Source: Lingula anatina | Taxonomy: Eukaryota; Brachiopoda; Lingulata; Lingulida; Lingulidae | DNA: 64,000 nucleotides | NCBI RefSeq assembly: GCF_001039355.2 | Contig: NW_019773958.1 | Span: 371,254 to 435,253 of the forward strand | Direction: 5' to 3' | Shown: positions 46,854-56,093 of the stretch, one piece after another | Position numbering within the stretch: position 1 is the stretch's first letter | Layout of the letters: the number at the start of each line of letters is the position of its first letter | The notes under the pieces: generated by a model | Told to the model about the DNA's origin: nothing | Seen by the model: the letters and a program-made list of their open reading frames with translations, nothing else | Database searches by the model: none | Made by a program: the position numbers and the translations under genes

Positions 46854-47077
46854 TTTATCACCAAAAGTATTCAGAAATTGATTGTTACTTGTAATTTATA
46901 GCACCTTTTGCTTTTAGGTGATATTTCACATCTCAGTATGAACAAAATTTGTCAGTGTGATTCTACTGAAATGCATGTGAAATATTGTCGTTTCAGTTGC
47001 ATCTGCAAGATGAAGACTTGCTGAATGAACTTCACCAGGTACAACAAGAAGTTGGGTTTGGAAACCCAGAATTATAA
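20090..47077 (+). CDS. CFAP70: CFAP70 (TTC18), cilia and flagella associated protein 70, 29 exons
   Basis: All 29 exons join in phase from ATG 20090 to TAA 47075-47077, giving 1127 residues; the human protein is about 1120. Exons: 20090-20164, 20416-20602, 23790-23888, 24575-24657, 25296-25472, 25808-25935, 26265-26414, 26639-26723, 27795-27833, 28860-28929, 30731-30792, 31015-31146, 31634-31654, 35074-35240, 35711-35771, 36044-36105, 36550-36615, 36950-37088, 37424-37609, 39223-39356, 39752-39867, 40207-40371, 41603-41734, 42342-42553, 43164-43316, 44419-44580, 44866-44955, 45369-45518, 46997-47077. From published work, CFAP70 is an axonemal protein of motile cilia, reported at the outer dynein arm base and in the C2a projection of the central apparatus. 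The N-terminus ([20 protein letters not shown]) looks like a C2-type strand and loop. TPR repeats fill the C-terminal half. The 39-nt and 21-nt exons are in frame and may be optional. Confidence 0.93.
20923..21153. repeat. Contig-end overlap flanking the THAP contig, left copy
   Basis: These 231 bases, from the C-run before CATGCCAGG to ATTACTTCTAA, are repeated at 21959-22189. The left copy ends at a single N (21154). The right copy continues into unique CFAP70 intron sequence. The two contigs therefore overlap each other directly. Confidence 0.88.
21154..21154. other. Single-N contig join
   Basis: One N joins the end of the left overlap copy to the small contig carrying the THAP ORF. Confidence 0.85.
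21399..21836 (+). CDS. THAP-domain protein (N-terminal THAP zinc finger, short)
   Basis: 145 codons from ATG 21399 to TAG. The N-terminal 90 residues form a THAP zinc finger. C5-x4-C10 and C54-x2-H57 supply the C2CH zinc ligands, KIWLNSLK holds the invariant Trp, and AVPSIF matches the AVPTIF box. THAP domains bind DNA and occur in animal regulators and in P-element- and Kolobok-type transposases. The tail is basic ([14 protein letters not shown]) and ends soon after, before 53 Ns at 21906, so the reading frame may be only the first exon or a truncated transposon gene. The ORF sits on a 751-base contig whose place inside CFAP70 intron 2 is doubtful. Confidence 0.8.
   Translation: MPQTCVAPGCRNVGNDKKDICYYILPADATKRKIWLNSLKLKNPSTVSKHARICSDHFEPECFVRDLRAELCGGKARRKLKDDAVPSIFDFSEYQNATVNARALPTRVLPVRCVHDAAVERKKRAASRAQKKFVAELRCRIFWLF
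21906..21958. other. Assembly gap (53 N)
   Basis: A run of undetermined bases between the THAP contig and the right copy of the 231-base overlap. Confidence 0.99.
21959..22189. repeat. Contig-end overlap flanking the THAP contig, right copy
   Basis: This is the second copy of 20923-21153 at an offset of 1036 bases. I saw no difference beyond the C-run border. It then continues as normal intron to CFAP70 exon 3. Confidence 0.88.
22190..23620. other. CFAP70 intron 2 remainder
   Basis: Intronic sequence between the overlap copy and the tandem duplication before exon 3. Apart from a T-run near 22402 and a G-rich stretch near 22640-22665, I see no feature and no exon. Confidence 0.6.
23621..23766. 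repeat. 76-bp tandem duplication just upstream of CFAP70 exon 3
   Basis: The unit beginning GCGATTAAAAAATTGTGATT at 23621 is repeated from 23697 (GCAATTAAAAAATTGTTATT) and runs to AGTTCTTGAAACTGT with very few differences. There is no N, so this is likely a real duplication. It ends about 23 bases before the exon 3 acceptor and borders its pyrimidine tract. Confidence 0.85.
27795..37088 (+). CDS. CFAP70: CFAP70 middle block, exons 9-18
   Basis: Residues 329-601. The block includes [20 protein letters not shown] and [20 protein letters not shown], a lysine-rich linker (exons 12-13), then [20 protein letters not shown] and the helical ETLHN-like region before the TPRs ([20 protein letters not shown]). 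Two very short exons, 27795-27833 (13 codons) and 31634-31654 (7 codons, KKDKEDE), have clean splice sites and keep phase 0 on both sides. The protein could therefore be made with or without each. Confidence 0.8.
28930..30730. other. CFAP70 intron 10
   Basis: A 1.8-kb intron. It contains a (TA)n microsatellite at about 30186-30239 and, at about 29815-30010, a segment resembling sequence at 2055-2200 near the window start. No exon is seen. Confidence 0.7.
30186..30239. repeat. (TA)n microsatellite
   Basis: About 27 uninterrupted TA units in CFAP70 intron 10. Confidence 0.95.
31655..35073. other. CFAP70 intron 13, the largest intron
   Basis: A 3.4-kb intron without a supported exon. It contains a dispersed repeat at about 32285-32550 that is related to one at 46430-46655, a C-run near 33849, and a T-run at about 34852-34872. 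Confidence 0.6.
32285..32550. repeat. Dispersed repeat, copy A
   Basis: Shares an ordered set of blocks with 46430-46655: TAGAAAAGT-CTCAGAGAG, then CATTTCTGA...CCTGAAA-TTTTATCAAA, then GAGTTAGGCTGTTAACTAAC, then AGGCAAAAACATAA and TTGGTGGAGGT-like ends. Both copies lie in CFAP70 introns in the same orientation. Similar tails occur in many animal genomes as interspersed repeats, but I cannot assign a class. Confidence 0.75.
37424..47077 (+). CDS. CFAP70: CFAP70 C-terminal TPR block, exons 19-29
   Basis: Residues 602-1127. TPR-type helix pairs are seen in exons 19-22 (ANEN-like [49 protein letters not shown]-type [19 protein letters not shown]) and 25-28 ([80 protein letters not shown]). A proline- and serine-rich, probably disordered segment (about residues 785-900, exons 22-24) splits the TPR array in two. 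The last exon reads [17 protein letters not shown] and ends in TAA, the usual family C-terminus. Confidence 0.92.
42103..42187. repeat. (ATTT)n microsatellite upstream of CFAP70 exon 24
   Basis: About 21 units of TTTA/ATTT. This array explains the repetitive open frame seen across it, which is not a gene. Confidence 0.97.
42775..42855. repeat. (ATTT)n microsatellite downstream of CFAP70 exon 24
   Basis: A second ATTT array in the same orientation, interrupted by TGTTTTTTGCTTTTTCA at about 42822. With the array at 42103 it brackets exon 24 (42342-42553). Confidence 0.95.
43070..43122 (+). pseudogene. Decayed partial copy of the start of CFAP70 exon 25
   Basis: TTTAGTTCACTGAGAGAG at 43071 matches the acceptor and first bases of exon 25 (TTCAGTTCACTGAGAGAG at 43160), and the resemblance continues for about 50 bases to CTTGAGG versus GTCAGGAGG. 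The copy has an in-frame TGA, so it could not serve as the exon. It lies about 90 bases upstream of the true exon. Confidence 0.65.
46430..46655. repeat. Dispersed repeat, copy B
   Basis: The partner of 32285-32550, in the intron before the last CFAP70 exon. It retains GAGTTAGGCTGTTAACTAAC and the GGCAAAAACATAA...TTGGTGGAGGTG end. Confidence 0.75.
46823..46849. repeat. (CA)n microsatellite
   Basis: About 13 CA units in the last CFAP70 intron. Confidence 0.95.
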
Positions 47078-47509
47078 GCGATTTATCAAAAGACTGTGTA
47101 TATGGACATCTTACTATTTTTTCAAAGTATTTGATGCACCTCATGTAATCCGTCCTTATATGAAAATCATTTTAGAAGAACTGATGTCATTAAAACTACA
47201 ACTTACTTCGAAGCCGTCCATGTTTAAAGTTTCATACTGAAGGGGTTCCATTATGATACAGGCATCAATTTGATGTTGTTGATAGTTGTGAAATCAATTT
47301 TATTGAACAATATGAAGACAAACAACCATTCTGTGATACTTTTATATATTTGTCAAGCCTTGTTTGAATCATTTATTACATGTTTTGTTAGTACAAAAAA
47401 AAGTTATATAAAACATTTAAATACTACTTTCAGTTTTCTAACCTGTTGACAATTTGGAGTTGGAATTTGTTGTATTGTACATGTTAGCATGTATTTGTAA
47501 ATATATAGG

Positions 47510-47515
47510 AATAAA
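47510..47515 (+). terminator. CFAP70 polyadenylation signal
   Basis: AATAAA lies 433 bases after the CFAP70 stop, a plausible 3' UTR length. The hexamer sits in AT-rich sequence. Confidence 0.6.
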
Positions 47516-48240
47516 ATATGATTGTCTATTTGGTATGTTTTTAAAATGTTGTTATTAGGGTGCATGTTTAACAGTGTTATGAAAATGAAAAAGCTAATAA
47601 AATGGTTAAGATCAATAATGACACTTACAACATGATATATATTATCTATCAGTATGTATCTAAAAGCAAAATTTCTAAGGTCTAAAATTAACGTCAAAAT
47701 TTACAAAACAATCTATGCGTGCAGGTACAACTCAATTTCTACTGTGACAACAATGACTTTATCCTTTTTCTACCTACAAAAATTACAAAATTTCCTAAGA
47801 TACTTATAAAATGCTGAATCATAAATGCCTTTCACAGTGGGAGATGATCTTGTACCCTTGGATCTACTTCTCCTTGTAAAGGTTGATCTTAATTCTTTAT
47901 GTCACCTATGTATTATGTAGATCTAAAGTAAAATGAATATTTGAAAAATTACATTACACAGAAATTCACTAATTTACAAAATAAAGTTACCTATATGTCT
48001 TGGGAACAAGCAAATAATTGATTTGTATATTTCTGCAACCGAAGAAAAATTTATACCACTGACTGAACAAAAATGGCTACAGAGTTTGTGTCACATTTTC
48101 AAGTCACTGCCAAATGAAAACTTGCCTGTCTTATGCTTCCTAATCTGTAACTCTCTTTGCTTTATCAACCCAACCAAAAAGATGTCCGTCTCAGCTCTCA
48201 AGTTCTCAAGTCACACAGCAGAGAAGAAGTCCCCTTTTGT
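47516..48240. other. Convergent intergenic region
   Basis: Between the probable CFAP70 3' end and the stop codon of the minus-strand EGF gene. I see no exon or repeat. It should contain the 3' UTR of the EGF gene, but I cannot single out its polyadenylation signal. Confidence 0.5.
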
Positions 48241-48638
48241 TTACTTTCCAGTGCCTCCCCCAGCTTGTAGGCCTCCAGTGTAACATCTACAACTGGGGGC
48301 ATTGCTACAATCCTGCAGCCGTTGCATGTATGTGTAATTATCAGCTGGGTTCATCTGCTCCATATTTTCTGGCTGTGAAAACTGGTCCTGGGAACTGATG
48401 TGACATTTGCTGTAAATCTCGTTTCTGCCAATATTAACGTCCACAGAGCGGCACGCTGGGTCATAGCAGAGACCTCCCTCTCGACGACCACATTCAGATT
48501 CCCTGCACACTCTTTCGCAGTCTGCGATGGTGAAGTTTGCACTGATGTGGAAGGCTTGTATTCTGTAGTCGTTGTAGTCTCTGAGTTTGACATGTCTTGT
48601 ATAGATGAATGAGTCCGTCCATGGGCAGTCAGGTATAA
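48241..48638 (-). CDS. PAN/apple-like C-terminal exon of the EGF protein
   Basis: Residues 452-583. An aromatic, strand-like start ([20 protein letters not shown]) precedes the paired-cysteine helix ([13 protein letters not shown]), and KCHISSQDQ near the end of the core fits the PAN/apple pattern of a helix on a strand sheet. The last about 45 residues ([39 protein letters not shown]) lie beyond that fold. PAN domains bind proteins or carbohydrates. The assignment rests on pattern only. Confidence 0.6.
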
Positions 48639-51600
48639 CTGGAATTCATGTTTGGGCACATATTATAATATTGCTTTTTGTCTTTGCATAACGTATTAAT
48701 ATAGTGCAATACTGGTGCATTGAGAAGGCAGAGAGGAAAAAAACAAACAAAAAGCATTTTGGATCTCCTCCACAAATCATCCACCTGTGTTGTAAGATAC
48801 CAATATTTGGGATGCCTAATTGCCCTTCTTTTTACAGCCTTGTTGGGAACAGATATTATTACATAGAACACATTTGGTTTTCAAAGTTTCTTAAATGTTT
48901 TCATTTTGAATGGGAAACTTTTTAAATTTAAAATTACTGTGACTTACCATTTACAGTGCAAAATCTCCCATCTCCAGTGAAACCATTCTTGCACGTGCAC
49001 ACATAGGAGCCCTTTGTGTTCTCGCATGTTGCATCAAGACTACAGTCATGCAGGCCTGTAGAGCACTCGTTCAGGTCCAGACACATGCGTCCATCGCCAA
49101 AATATCCGGGTTTACATGCGCAGGTGTAACTCCCATCAGTGTTGACACAATTTGCATTTCTATCGCACTGTGACTCACCACTGGTACACTCATTTTTATC
49201 TGGAAGAACAAATATAGAGAAATTTACTTGTAAAATAATACTCTATTCCTCAACTCAAATTAATGTTTCAGTGTGCTATGTATTACTAACTCCTCTGTCC
49301 TCTGTCATCAGATGTGAAGAAACTAGAAAGCCAAAATTGAAACCAATGGCAGAGACTCTCCTCTGTTTCAAAGAATAGGTATTTTCAGTACCATAAGGAT
49401 ATACTGCATGGATTTTACTGGGAGCATGTACAAATACCCTGAAACTCAGGAAGACATTGTCCTACCTTGACAATTTTTTCCATCCCCTGTGTATCCAGGG
49501 CGGCAGATACAGCCATATGAGCCCAGGGTGTCCACGCAGTCAGCCTGGCTGTGGCACTGGGCAGTGCCTGTAGCACACTCGTTGATGTCTGGAATGAATA
49601 AATGAATTTAAATGAATAAATGAACAATTTTTCAACCTTGCACAGTTGTGCAGACAAAGAAATAAATAAAATGATGACAAGATGAAAAATGGATAGCTGA
49701 ATACACAATTATGTTTTCAAAAGGAAAAGAAAAAGAAAAATATTTAAAAATAAAACAATAAAAAAAAAATTACAAAAAGAGGTTACGCTAAAGAAATGAC
49801 TTGTGACAGTGTCATGAATAAGATTGGCATCACTCTTGACCAGCACTTTTAAAATAAAAAACCCAAAACCACAAGATTTAATGTTATGGCACAGTGTACC
49901 CTTTTCCATTTTGTTTGGTTTTTAAAATAGCATTTTGTATCATCTTTTACAGCAATACTTCAACAGTACCTGATATTATCATTCAGTATAGTAGTCGGTA
50001 AATTCCCATTTAATTCTATACCTTGATTGCAATTATTTCCTGTCCAGCCAGGTTCACATGTACAAAAGTATCCTCCCTGGGTTTCTGTACAAGTTCCATG
50101 AGTGCAGGGATTGGGGTTGCATGGGTCTGAGGATGTCTCTAAAAAAATGTTAACATTCCCAATAGAAGTAATGTTGTTATAATTTAAAAATGCATCAGTT
50201 CCAACCGAACATGTACAAATATCATTTCTTATCTTTATCTTAATCAGATAAAAAAAATTCTGAGCATTAATAAAATATTGTCAGTATCCTATGCGATTAA
50301 TACATACATTATTAATACATAATAATTATTTATAAGCAGTTTAGACTAGCCCAGGGGAAATTGTTGAAATCTAACAAAGAACTTATGATTTTTTTTCTCT
50401 ATAGTTTTGGATGGAGTATACCTTGTTGATTAAGGGGAAAATGTTGAAATTCCCAGTAAAAAGGACCATTTTGCTTTATGAAGACTTTTGCCATTAAGAA
50501 TAATAGGTCTACAATAATACTAATAAAAAGTGTATTTATGTTTTTGGTTAGCTAAATCACGTTCTTGTATGTTTTATTGTATGTTTTATTGTATGTTTTC
50601 AAAACATCTAAGAAACACTTACGTTGACAATTAAATCCATCCCCAACATAACCAGATCTACACGTACAGGAGTAGGAGCCCTGGGTGTTGCTGCACAATG
50701 CGTTGCTATGGCAATCATGACCGCCCGTGCTACACTCATTCACGTCTGCAAATACATTTACTAGCATATCAAATTTCAATGATTTTGTGAAAAAAGGAAA
50801 AGAAGGCAAAATAAGTGAGCACTTGAATGCATAGAAAAAAATATCCTGGATGAAATAAAATAATATTTTTGTTTCGTTTGTGTTGATGGAGCAAAGTGGC
50901 AGTTTATCCTTGAAAGGTAGGCCTATACCAGGGGCGGATCCAGGATTATTTGAAGGGGGGGTCTGCGCATGCGAAGCCGACCCCCCCCCCCAAAAAAAAA
51001 AATTCTTTGCCCCCCCCCCCCCCCTCTAAATCCGCCACTGTATACTAATATTTCCCATAATAGACCTGTATTTAGTCTGTGGTTGAGCACGCGCAGGCCC
51101 TTACCGCTGCAAAAGTTGAAACCGTCTCCTGTAAAACCACTGGGGCATGCGCAGGTGTAGCTGCCAGGGAGGTTACTACATATTGCGCCAGAGGCACACC
51201 TATTGCCGTCTTCACACTCGTTAATGTCTGAAGTTTGGGAAAAAATAGATAACTAAGCAAATTGAACAATACCATTCTGCAACGTCAAAACAGAATTCCA
51301 TCAAAATCAGAATTAGGCTATCAAAGCTGTCATATTTTCAGCATATTGATTTCTTATTACTTAATGAATAAGTTATACATAAACAATATTTGAAATAATT
51401 GCAATATGGGCTAAACTTATCTCTTTTTAAATAGAATTGTTATATAAAATTCCAACGAATGACCTGGTTGCAATTCTTCAGTATTCTTCAGTATTCCTTA
51501 CTTTTTAAAAGATCTTTTAAGTTGTATTAGAAAACTTACCCGTGCACTGGAAACCGTTGCCTTGGAATCCTGCATTACATAGACAGAAATAAAAGCCGGG

Positions 51601-54009
51601 TTGGTTAATACATCTGGCGTTGACATGACAACTGTGCTTGCCAGTGCGACATTCGTCAACATCTGAAATCAAATTAATTAAACAAAATATTCATCCAGAA
51701 AGTTCCTTGAAGGTTCTGCAGATATAAATACCGATTCGAACAGGCCTAGGAATGATAAGATTTTTGATTTTGTTAACTGTAATGTAGTAATTGAAATAAT
51801 TATGACGATTATCTCAAGTCTAAAACTAGCAGGATATGATGTTTGATAAAGTGAGATGGAACCAACATTTAATTAAGCAGAATTGTTGAAAATGGTTAGA
51901 ACATTAAAATAAAATAAAATAAATGATGATATAATGTCTATGTTATCGTTGAGTGGGGTGGGGTGGGGGGGCTTTAAACAAGGCCCATGATTTAGATAGA
52001 TCTGCATTCATTTTCAAAAACCTTACCTCTAATTTTGTTTTGTTTATCTATTTAATTATTTATTTTCAATCAATAATTCCCATTGTATCTCTATTACGAG
52101 TGTTTATAGAATCTATGAACATGGCTCAAGTTGTGTTTGTGAAGTACACCTTAGTCATAAAACTCTGCTAAGCGTTTAGCGCTATCGAAGAAAAAAATCG
52201 ACTACATAATGTCATTACATCTAACCGCAATAGCACAATAACAATAGTCTTTACCTCTATCACATCGTTCGCCAGTGTAACCCACATTACAAAGACAACG
52301 GAAAGAGCCAGTGGACGCTGCCTCCAGACACCGGCCGTTCTTACAATAGTCAGGGGGACAACTTGTCGCCGTCGTGGGCACAGCAGTCGACAAAGGGGTG
52401 GTGCTGGTGAGGGTTGGTCGAGTCGCGGCCGTGGTTACTGCAAAGAAGAAACATACTCAACTTTGCGGGAACACTACGTTATTAGACATGACAGATGTTA
52501 TCTTTCCTATCTTTTTTTTTCCTGGTGATTAATAGTAAACGATGGTAGTGTGTGTGGGAATACTACATTCTTCTGTTTAAAATATGTCACTTTGGTGATT
52601 TTTAAGCGTGAAAAAGAAGCGTTAATAAGCGACACCCTGGTTATTGACTAAACAAGAAGTCAAAAGATATTTAAATATATGCCACATTAAAAATCACTTC
52701 AAAGTCGCATTTCATTATCTGTGCTGCTTTGTTTAAGATATTTAACACACTATCATAACTTTTTTTGGCATTCAAAAGAGCTCATGTTAAACTTTTACTG
52801 ACGCGTTAGTTTCGCGCCCAAGGCAAATACCGATAAACGAACCCTATCATTTAGGACAACGGTGAACAGTTAATTCCCAGGCGTTCTTGTTGAAATCATT
52901 ATCTTGTCGATATACATTTTTAAATCATTTCTAGACAGTGATGTTTTTAAAGAAAATTTATTAAATCGTGAAATGTATTGGAAAAACAATATGTAATTAA
53001 ATACGCATATCAAGAATTCATCTAGGATAAAATCGAATACCATGTTGTGAACTTCACATTCTTTAAAAGGAGGAGAACTGTTAACCTTTGACACAAAATG
53101 TACATCAGTTTAAGAATCTATTTTATATATTATTTCTCAGAATTTATCACANAAAAGCAATATGTAATTAAATACGCATATCAAGAATTCATCTAGGATA
53201 AAATCGAATACCATGTTGTGAACTTCACATTCTTTAAAAGGAGGAGAACTGTTAACCTTTGACACAAAATGTACATCAGTTTAAGAATCTATTTTATATA
53301 TTATTTCTCAGAATTTATCACATATTCGTTTTTAACTTTGACACTATATGAACATCATTTCATGAATCTATTTTATATATTATTTCTCAAAATTTATCAC
53401 ATATTCTTTTCGATATGAAATTACGCAGGGTCCCAAGATCATACCAATGCGTGGATTGTACATAAAATGATAGAAAAAACACGCCAACTAACTAACTAAC
53501 AAACAAACAAACAAATAAAAACGACCACCTTACCCGTGCCGCTTTTGATACAGTATTTCCTATCCACTGGTCCGAATACAGAGCATGGGTTGTGGTCCCC
53601 TTTAGAAGCCGTAGTGAAGGCACTGCTGACGGTGGTGCCGGGGGCGCACCACATCCATTGTACGATATCGTTGGGACAGCATTGCCAATACCCACACCTG
53701 TTGACGGTATCGGCAATGTACAGGCCCTCTACGCACTCGACGACTGAAATGTTGTGTGAACTTCTACAGAGACATGGCATTGCATTGAAAAATAACTTTT
53801 TCGATATACTGATAATGAGTTGTCTTGAGTATTTTAAATTGCTTTTTAGAAATGAATGAAAAAATTAAAAGACAGTGATTAAAAAAGTGAGCTAAAGTGA
53901 AACACTTACTTGGAGCGCTGTTCACTGACGGAGTTCCCATTTTCAAAGCAAAACCCAAGCTGTTTCCCATAAGCAGAAGTAACAGTCCAACGAAGCAAAC
54001 GAAATGCAT
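48241..54009 (-). CDS. Secreted CBM14-like / EGF x8 / PAN-like protein, ten exons
   Basis: The exons (minus strand) are 54009-53910, 53743-53534, 52437-52255, 51662-51540, 51227-51105, 50745-50623, 50138-50022, 49588-49466, 49199-48948 and 48638-48241. Every intron is phase 1 and the total is 583 residues. It starts with a signal peptide ([20 protein letters not shown]). Next comes a six-or-more-cysteine module (about 34-103; [20 protein letters not shown], then WCAPGTT) resembling chitin-binding CBM14. A Thr-rich linker follows, then eight EGF modules (about 126-451). Six of these carry calcium-binding D-x-D/N-E-C starts: DVDEC, DINEC, DVNEC, DINEC, DKNEC, DLNEC. The C-terminal 130 residues ([16 protein letters not shown] and [11 protein letters not shown]) resemble a PAN/apple domain. 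No transmembrane segment is seen. It is probably an extracellular matrix or mucus/cuticle protein. I do not know a named orthologue. Confidence 0.88.
50929..51040. mobile_element. 112-bp MITE with TATAC target-site duplication
   Basis: The ends are inverted: CAGGGGCGGATCCAGGAT on the left and the complement of CAGTGGCGGATTTAGAGG on the right. The five bases TATAC flank both sides (50924-50928 and 51041-51045). The interior is C-runs and A-runs only. It lies in an intron of the EGF gene. Elements with this terminus are common in invertebrate genomes; the superfamily is not certain. Confidence 0.8.
52983..53151. repeat. Contig-end overlap in the EGF gene, left copy
   Basis: About 169 bases, repeated at 53153-53322 at an offset of about 171 with one substitution near the start. 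A single N at 53152 separates the two. It lies in the intron between the CBM14-like exon and the Thr-rich exon, so no coding sequence is affected. Confidence 0.88.
53152..53152. other. Single-N contig join
   Basis: One N between the two copies of a 170-base segment, the same pattern as at 17318. Confidence 0.88.
53153..53322. repeat. Contig-end overlap in the EGF gene, right copy
   Basis: The second appearance of 52983-53151, continuing into unique intron sequence. Confidence 0.88.
53534..53743 (-). CDS. CBM14-like (peritrophin-A type) exon of the EGF protein
   Basis: A single 210-nt phase 1-1 exon encodes a small cysteine-rich module with aromatic residues around the middle cysteines ([18 protein letters not shown]). 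The cysteine spacing (x13, x4, then about x10, x20, x10) suits a chitin-binding type 2 domain with one extra cysteine. A Lys-Gly-Asp loop (SKGDHNPC) widens the fourth interval. Another small disulphide module is possible. Confidence 0.55.
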
Positions 54010-54790
54010 TTTATTAGTAGATTATGATGACGATTTTGATTTTAAGTCCTCCAGAATTTCGAACAGCGCGTTTGTTAAAATTTTGAACTTTTCTCTCTCC
54101 CGTAGGTCAGTGTCACTGTGCTTATTTGCTTTTGCGTTTGTCGCTATAAATTGTATTTGCGTCAACCACAATTTCCTCTTCTGTGACCAACTTCAAGCTC
54201 TCTGACTTATCCTTTAGGCTAAAATAGTACGCTTTATCTACTTTGTGATCAAGGAATGTCAAAATAATTTATGCCAGAAGTCCGGATGGGTAAGACATGG
54301 ACGTGTGTGCCACACCCGTTTATTTCATCAGTATAACGTGGGTTTGGGACACGAAAAACGCCTTATCTTTATCTTCACGGCAGCTGCATTCGTTTTCTCA
54401 CACCGTTATTATAAACTTTGTCATAACAGATTCCTCATTAGCCATTCTATTAAAATACGCAGACGTTTTAACGGAATAGCCTGCGGCAGGACTTGTTGGT
54501 TGACCATTCTTCAAAGCCAATAAAATATCAGAAAGATAGTGAATTTAAAGTCTCATTTTCTATAAAAAGCTGGTTTAATTGGGTAATGATTTAGTTAACT
54601 ACATGATATCTTTCATATAAAGGATAAGACAGAATTACCGAGGGCCAGAGTTCTTGCATAATCTTCAAAGGTTATGTAATATTTCAACTAGAAAACACGC
54701 TATAGTTTTGAAAAAAAAATGACTGAAAATGGTTTAAACATAACGTTTTTATTTTCTCTTTACTGTGAAGCGAATGGAATATCTGAATAG

Positions 54791-54793
54791 AAA

Positions 54794-54840
<47 letters not shown>

Positions 54841-54843
54841 AAA
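54791..54843. repeat. (AAAT)n microsatellite
   Basis: About 13 AAAT units, the same tetranucleotide as the arrays around CFAP70 exon 24 but in the opposite orientation. Confidence 0.95.
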
Positions 54844-55874
54844 TGTAGATTCTATGATACTCGTTTTATAAAAAGTGAGTTTTTTAAAATAAAATATCAC
54901 AATTTTTGCCTTTTCTTCAAATTTAGCCCATGATGTCCACTTGATATACCGGAATAACCGGGGGCGCGTTGATTCAACCCTCATAAAAACGAATATTTCA
55001 TTCAACAAAATAAGCAAGATTGAAATAACTATTTTTAGACAGAAGTGGGGGAATCTGATAATTATCTGCATATTTGATGCTGCCATTTTTAGGTTATTTT
55101 CCTCAATTATGGTAAGCGTTGTAATTTATGGTAATCAGTAGGGGAACGAGCTAGCCACAGCCGCCTACTAACACGTGGATGTTTGTTATATAAAATAAAA
55201 TATAATTACGGCGTGGGTTACTTCCGAAATTTTGAAAGCATTTTTATTAAAATACAGTCTGAGATTAAAATAATTTTTTACCTATCATTTTTTGTTTTTG
55301 TGCGTCATTCACATTTGAATGTCGAATTTACGCAAAATATTCTAAGAATTTGGTCGTTACTAGCATGACCTAATAGGTACATTATTCACGGGGAATATAT
55401 ACATTTAAATATTTTTTATCCCTTATGCCTCTTCCCAACTTTACTTGATCTCTTTAACTGTGGAACTGTCAAATATATTGCCATCAATTTTAGAAAAATG
55501 CTAACTTAATTGGATTAGTAACAAAACACGGGCTCTGGGGCAGCAAAATCCATAAACCTATGTTATACAAATTCCGGGAACTGTTTTCAGTTTGGTTGCC
55601 GTCTTCTCCCCATTGAAGTTGAAAGAAGAAATAATTAAGTAAGTGATACTAGTAGAAAGAATTCTTATGATTCTCTTTGACTGACACATTGCGGAGTCTG
55701 TAAAAAGTAGACTGACTTAACAAAGAATATCTACAAAAAGTTCATTAACACTACCTCAAGGATGGACTATGCCGCTTTTAAACTTTTATTCAAAGGGTTG
55801 AATGCACACGTGCTGCCTTAAAACAGATGCCTACACATACAGACGGCGCACTAGCTTTTGTACAGGTGGGAATA

Positions 55875-56093
55875 TCATATAAAGAGTTGAAAAAGTACTG
55901 AGGGATTCTCAGAGCCTGACGACATTATATGTTCAACGATGCAGACCAACAGCAAACGGTTGAGAAACTGGAATTGTGACTGAAATGAATATTGATAACA
56001 TGCACAGCTAACACATTCTTTGTTGAGATCCAGACTGTTGCAATTGGGAGTCTGGAAGCTGGTGTTGAATGAAAGGCATTTGTCGTTCCATTT
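55875..56093 (-). CDS. Cysteine-containing open frame, doubtful
   Basis: The minus-strand frame reads KWNDKCLSFNTSFQTPNCNS, then LDLNKECVSCACYQYSFQSQ, and stops with TGA at 55875-55877. The spacing of cysteines and asparagines looks extracellular and, in orientation and place, could be the last exon of a neighbour of the EGF gene. The acceptor before it is poor, so this may be chance. Confidence 0.15.
   Translation of the reverse strand, partial: KWNDKCLSFNTSFQTPNCNSLDLNKECVSCACYQYSFQSQFQFLNRLLLVCIVEHIMSSGSENPSVLFQLFI

Noticed and set aside
54760-55086. 108-codon minus-strand open frame
   Set aside because: Its C-terminal part is the AAAT microsatellite read in frame, and the rest has no motif or splice context.
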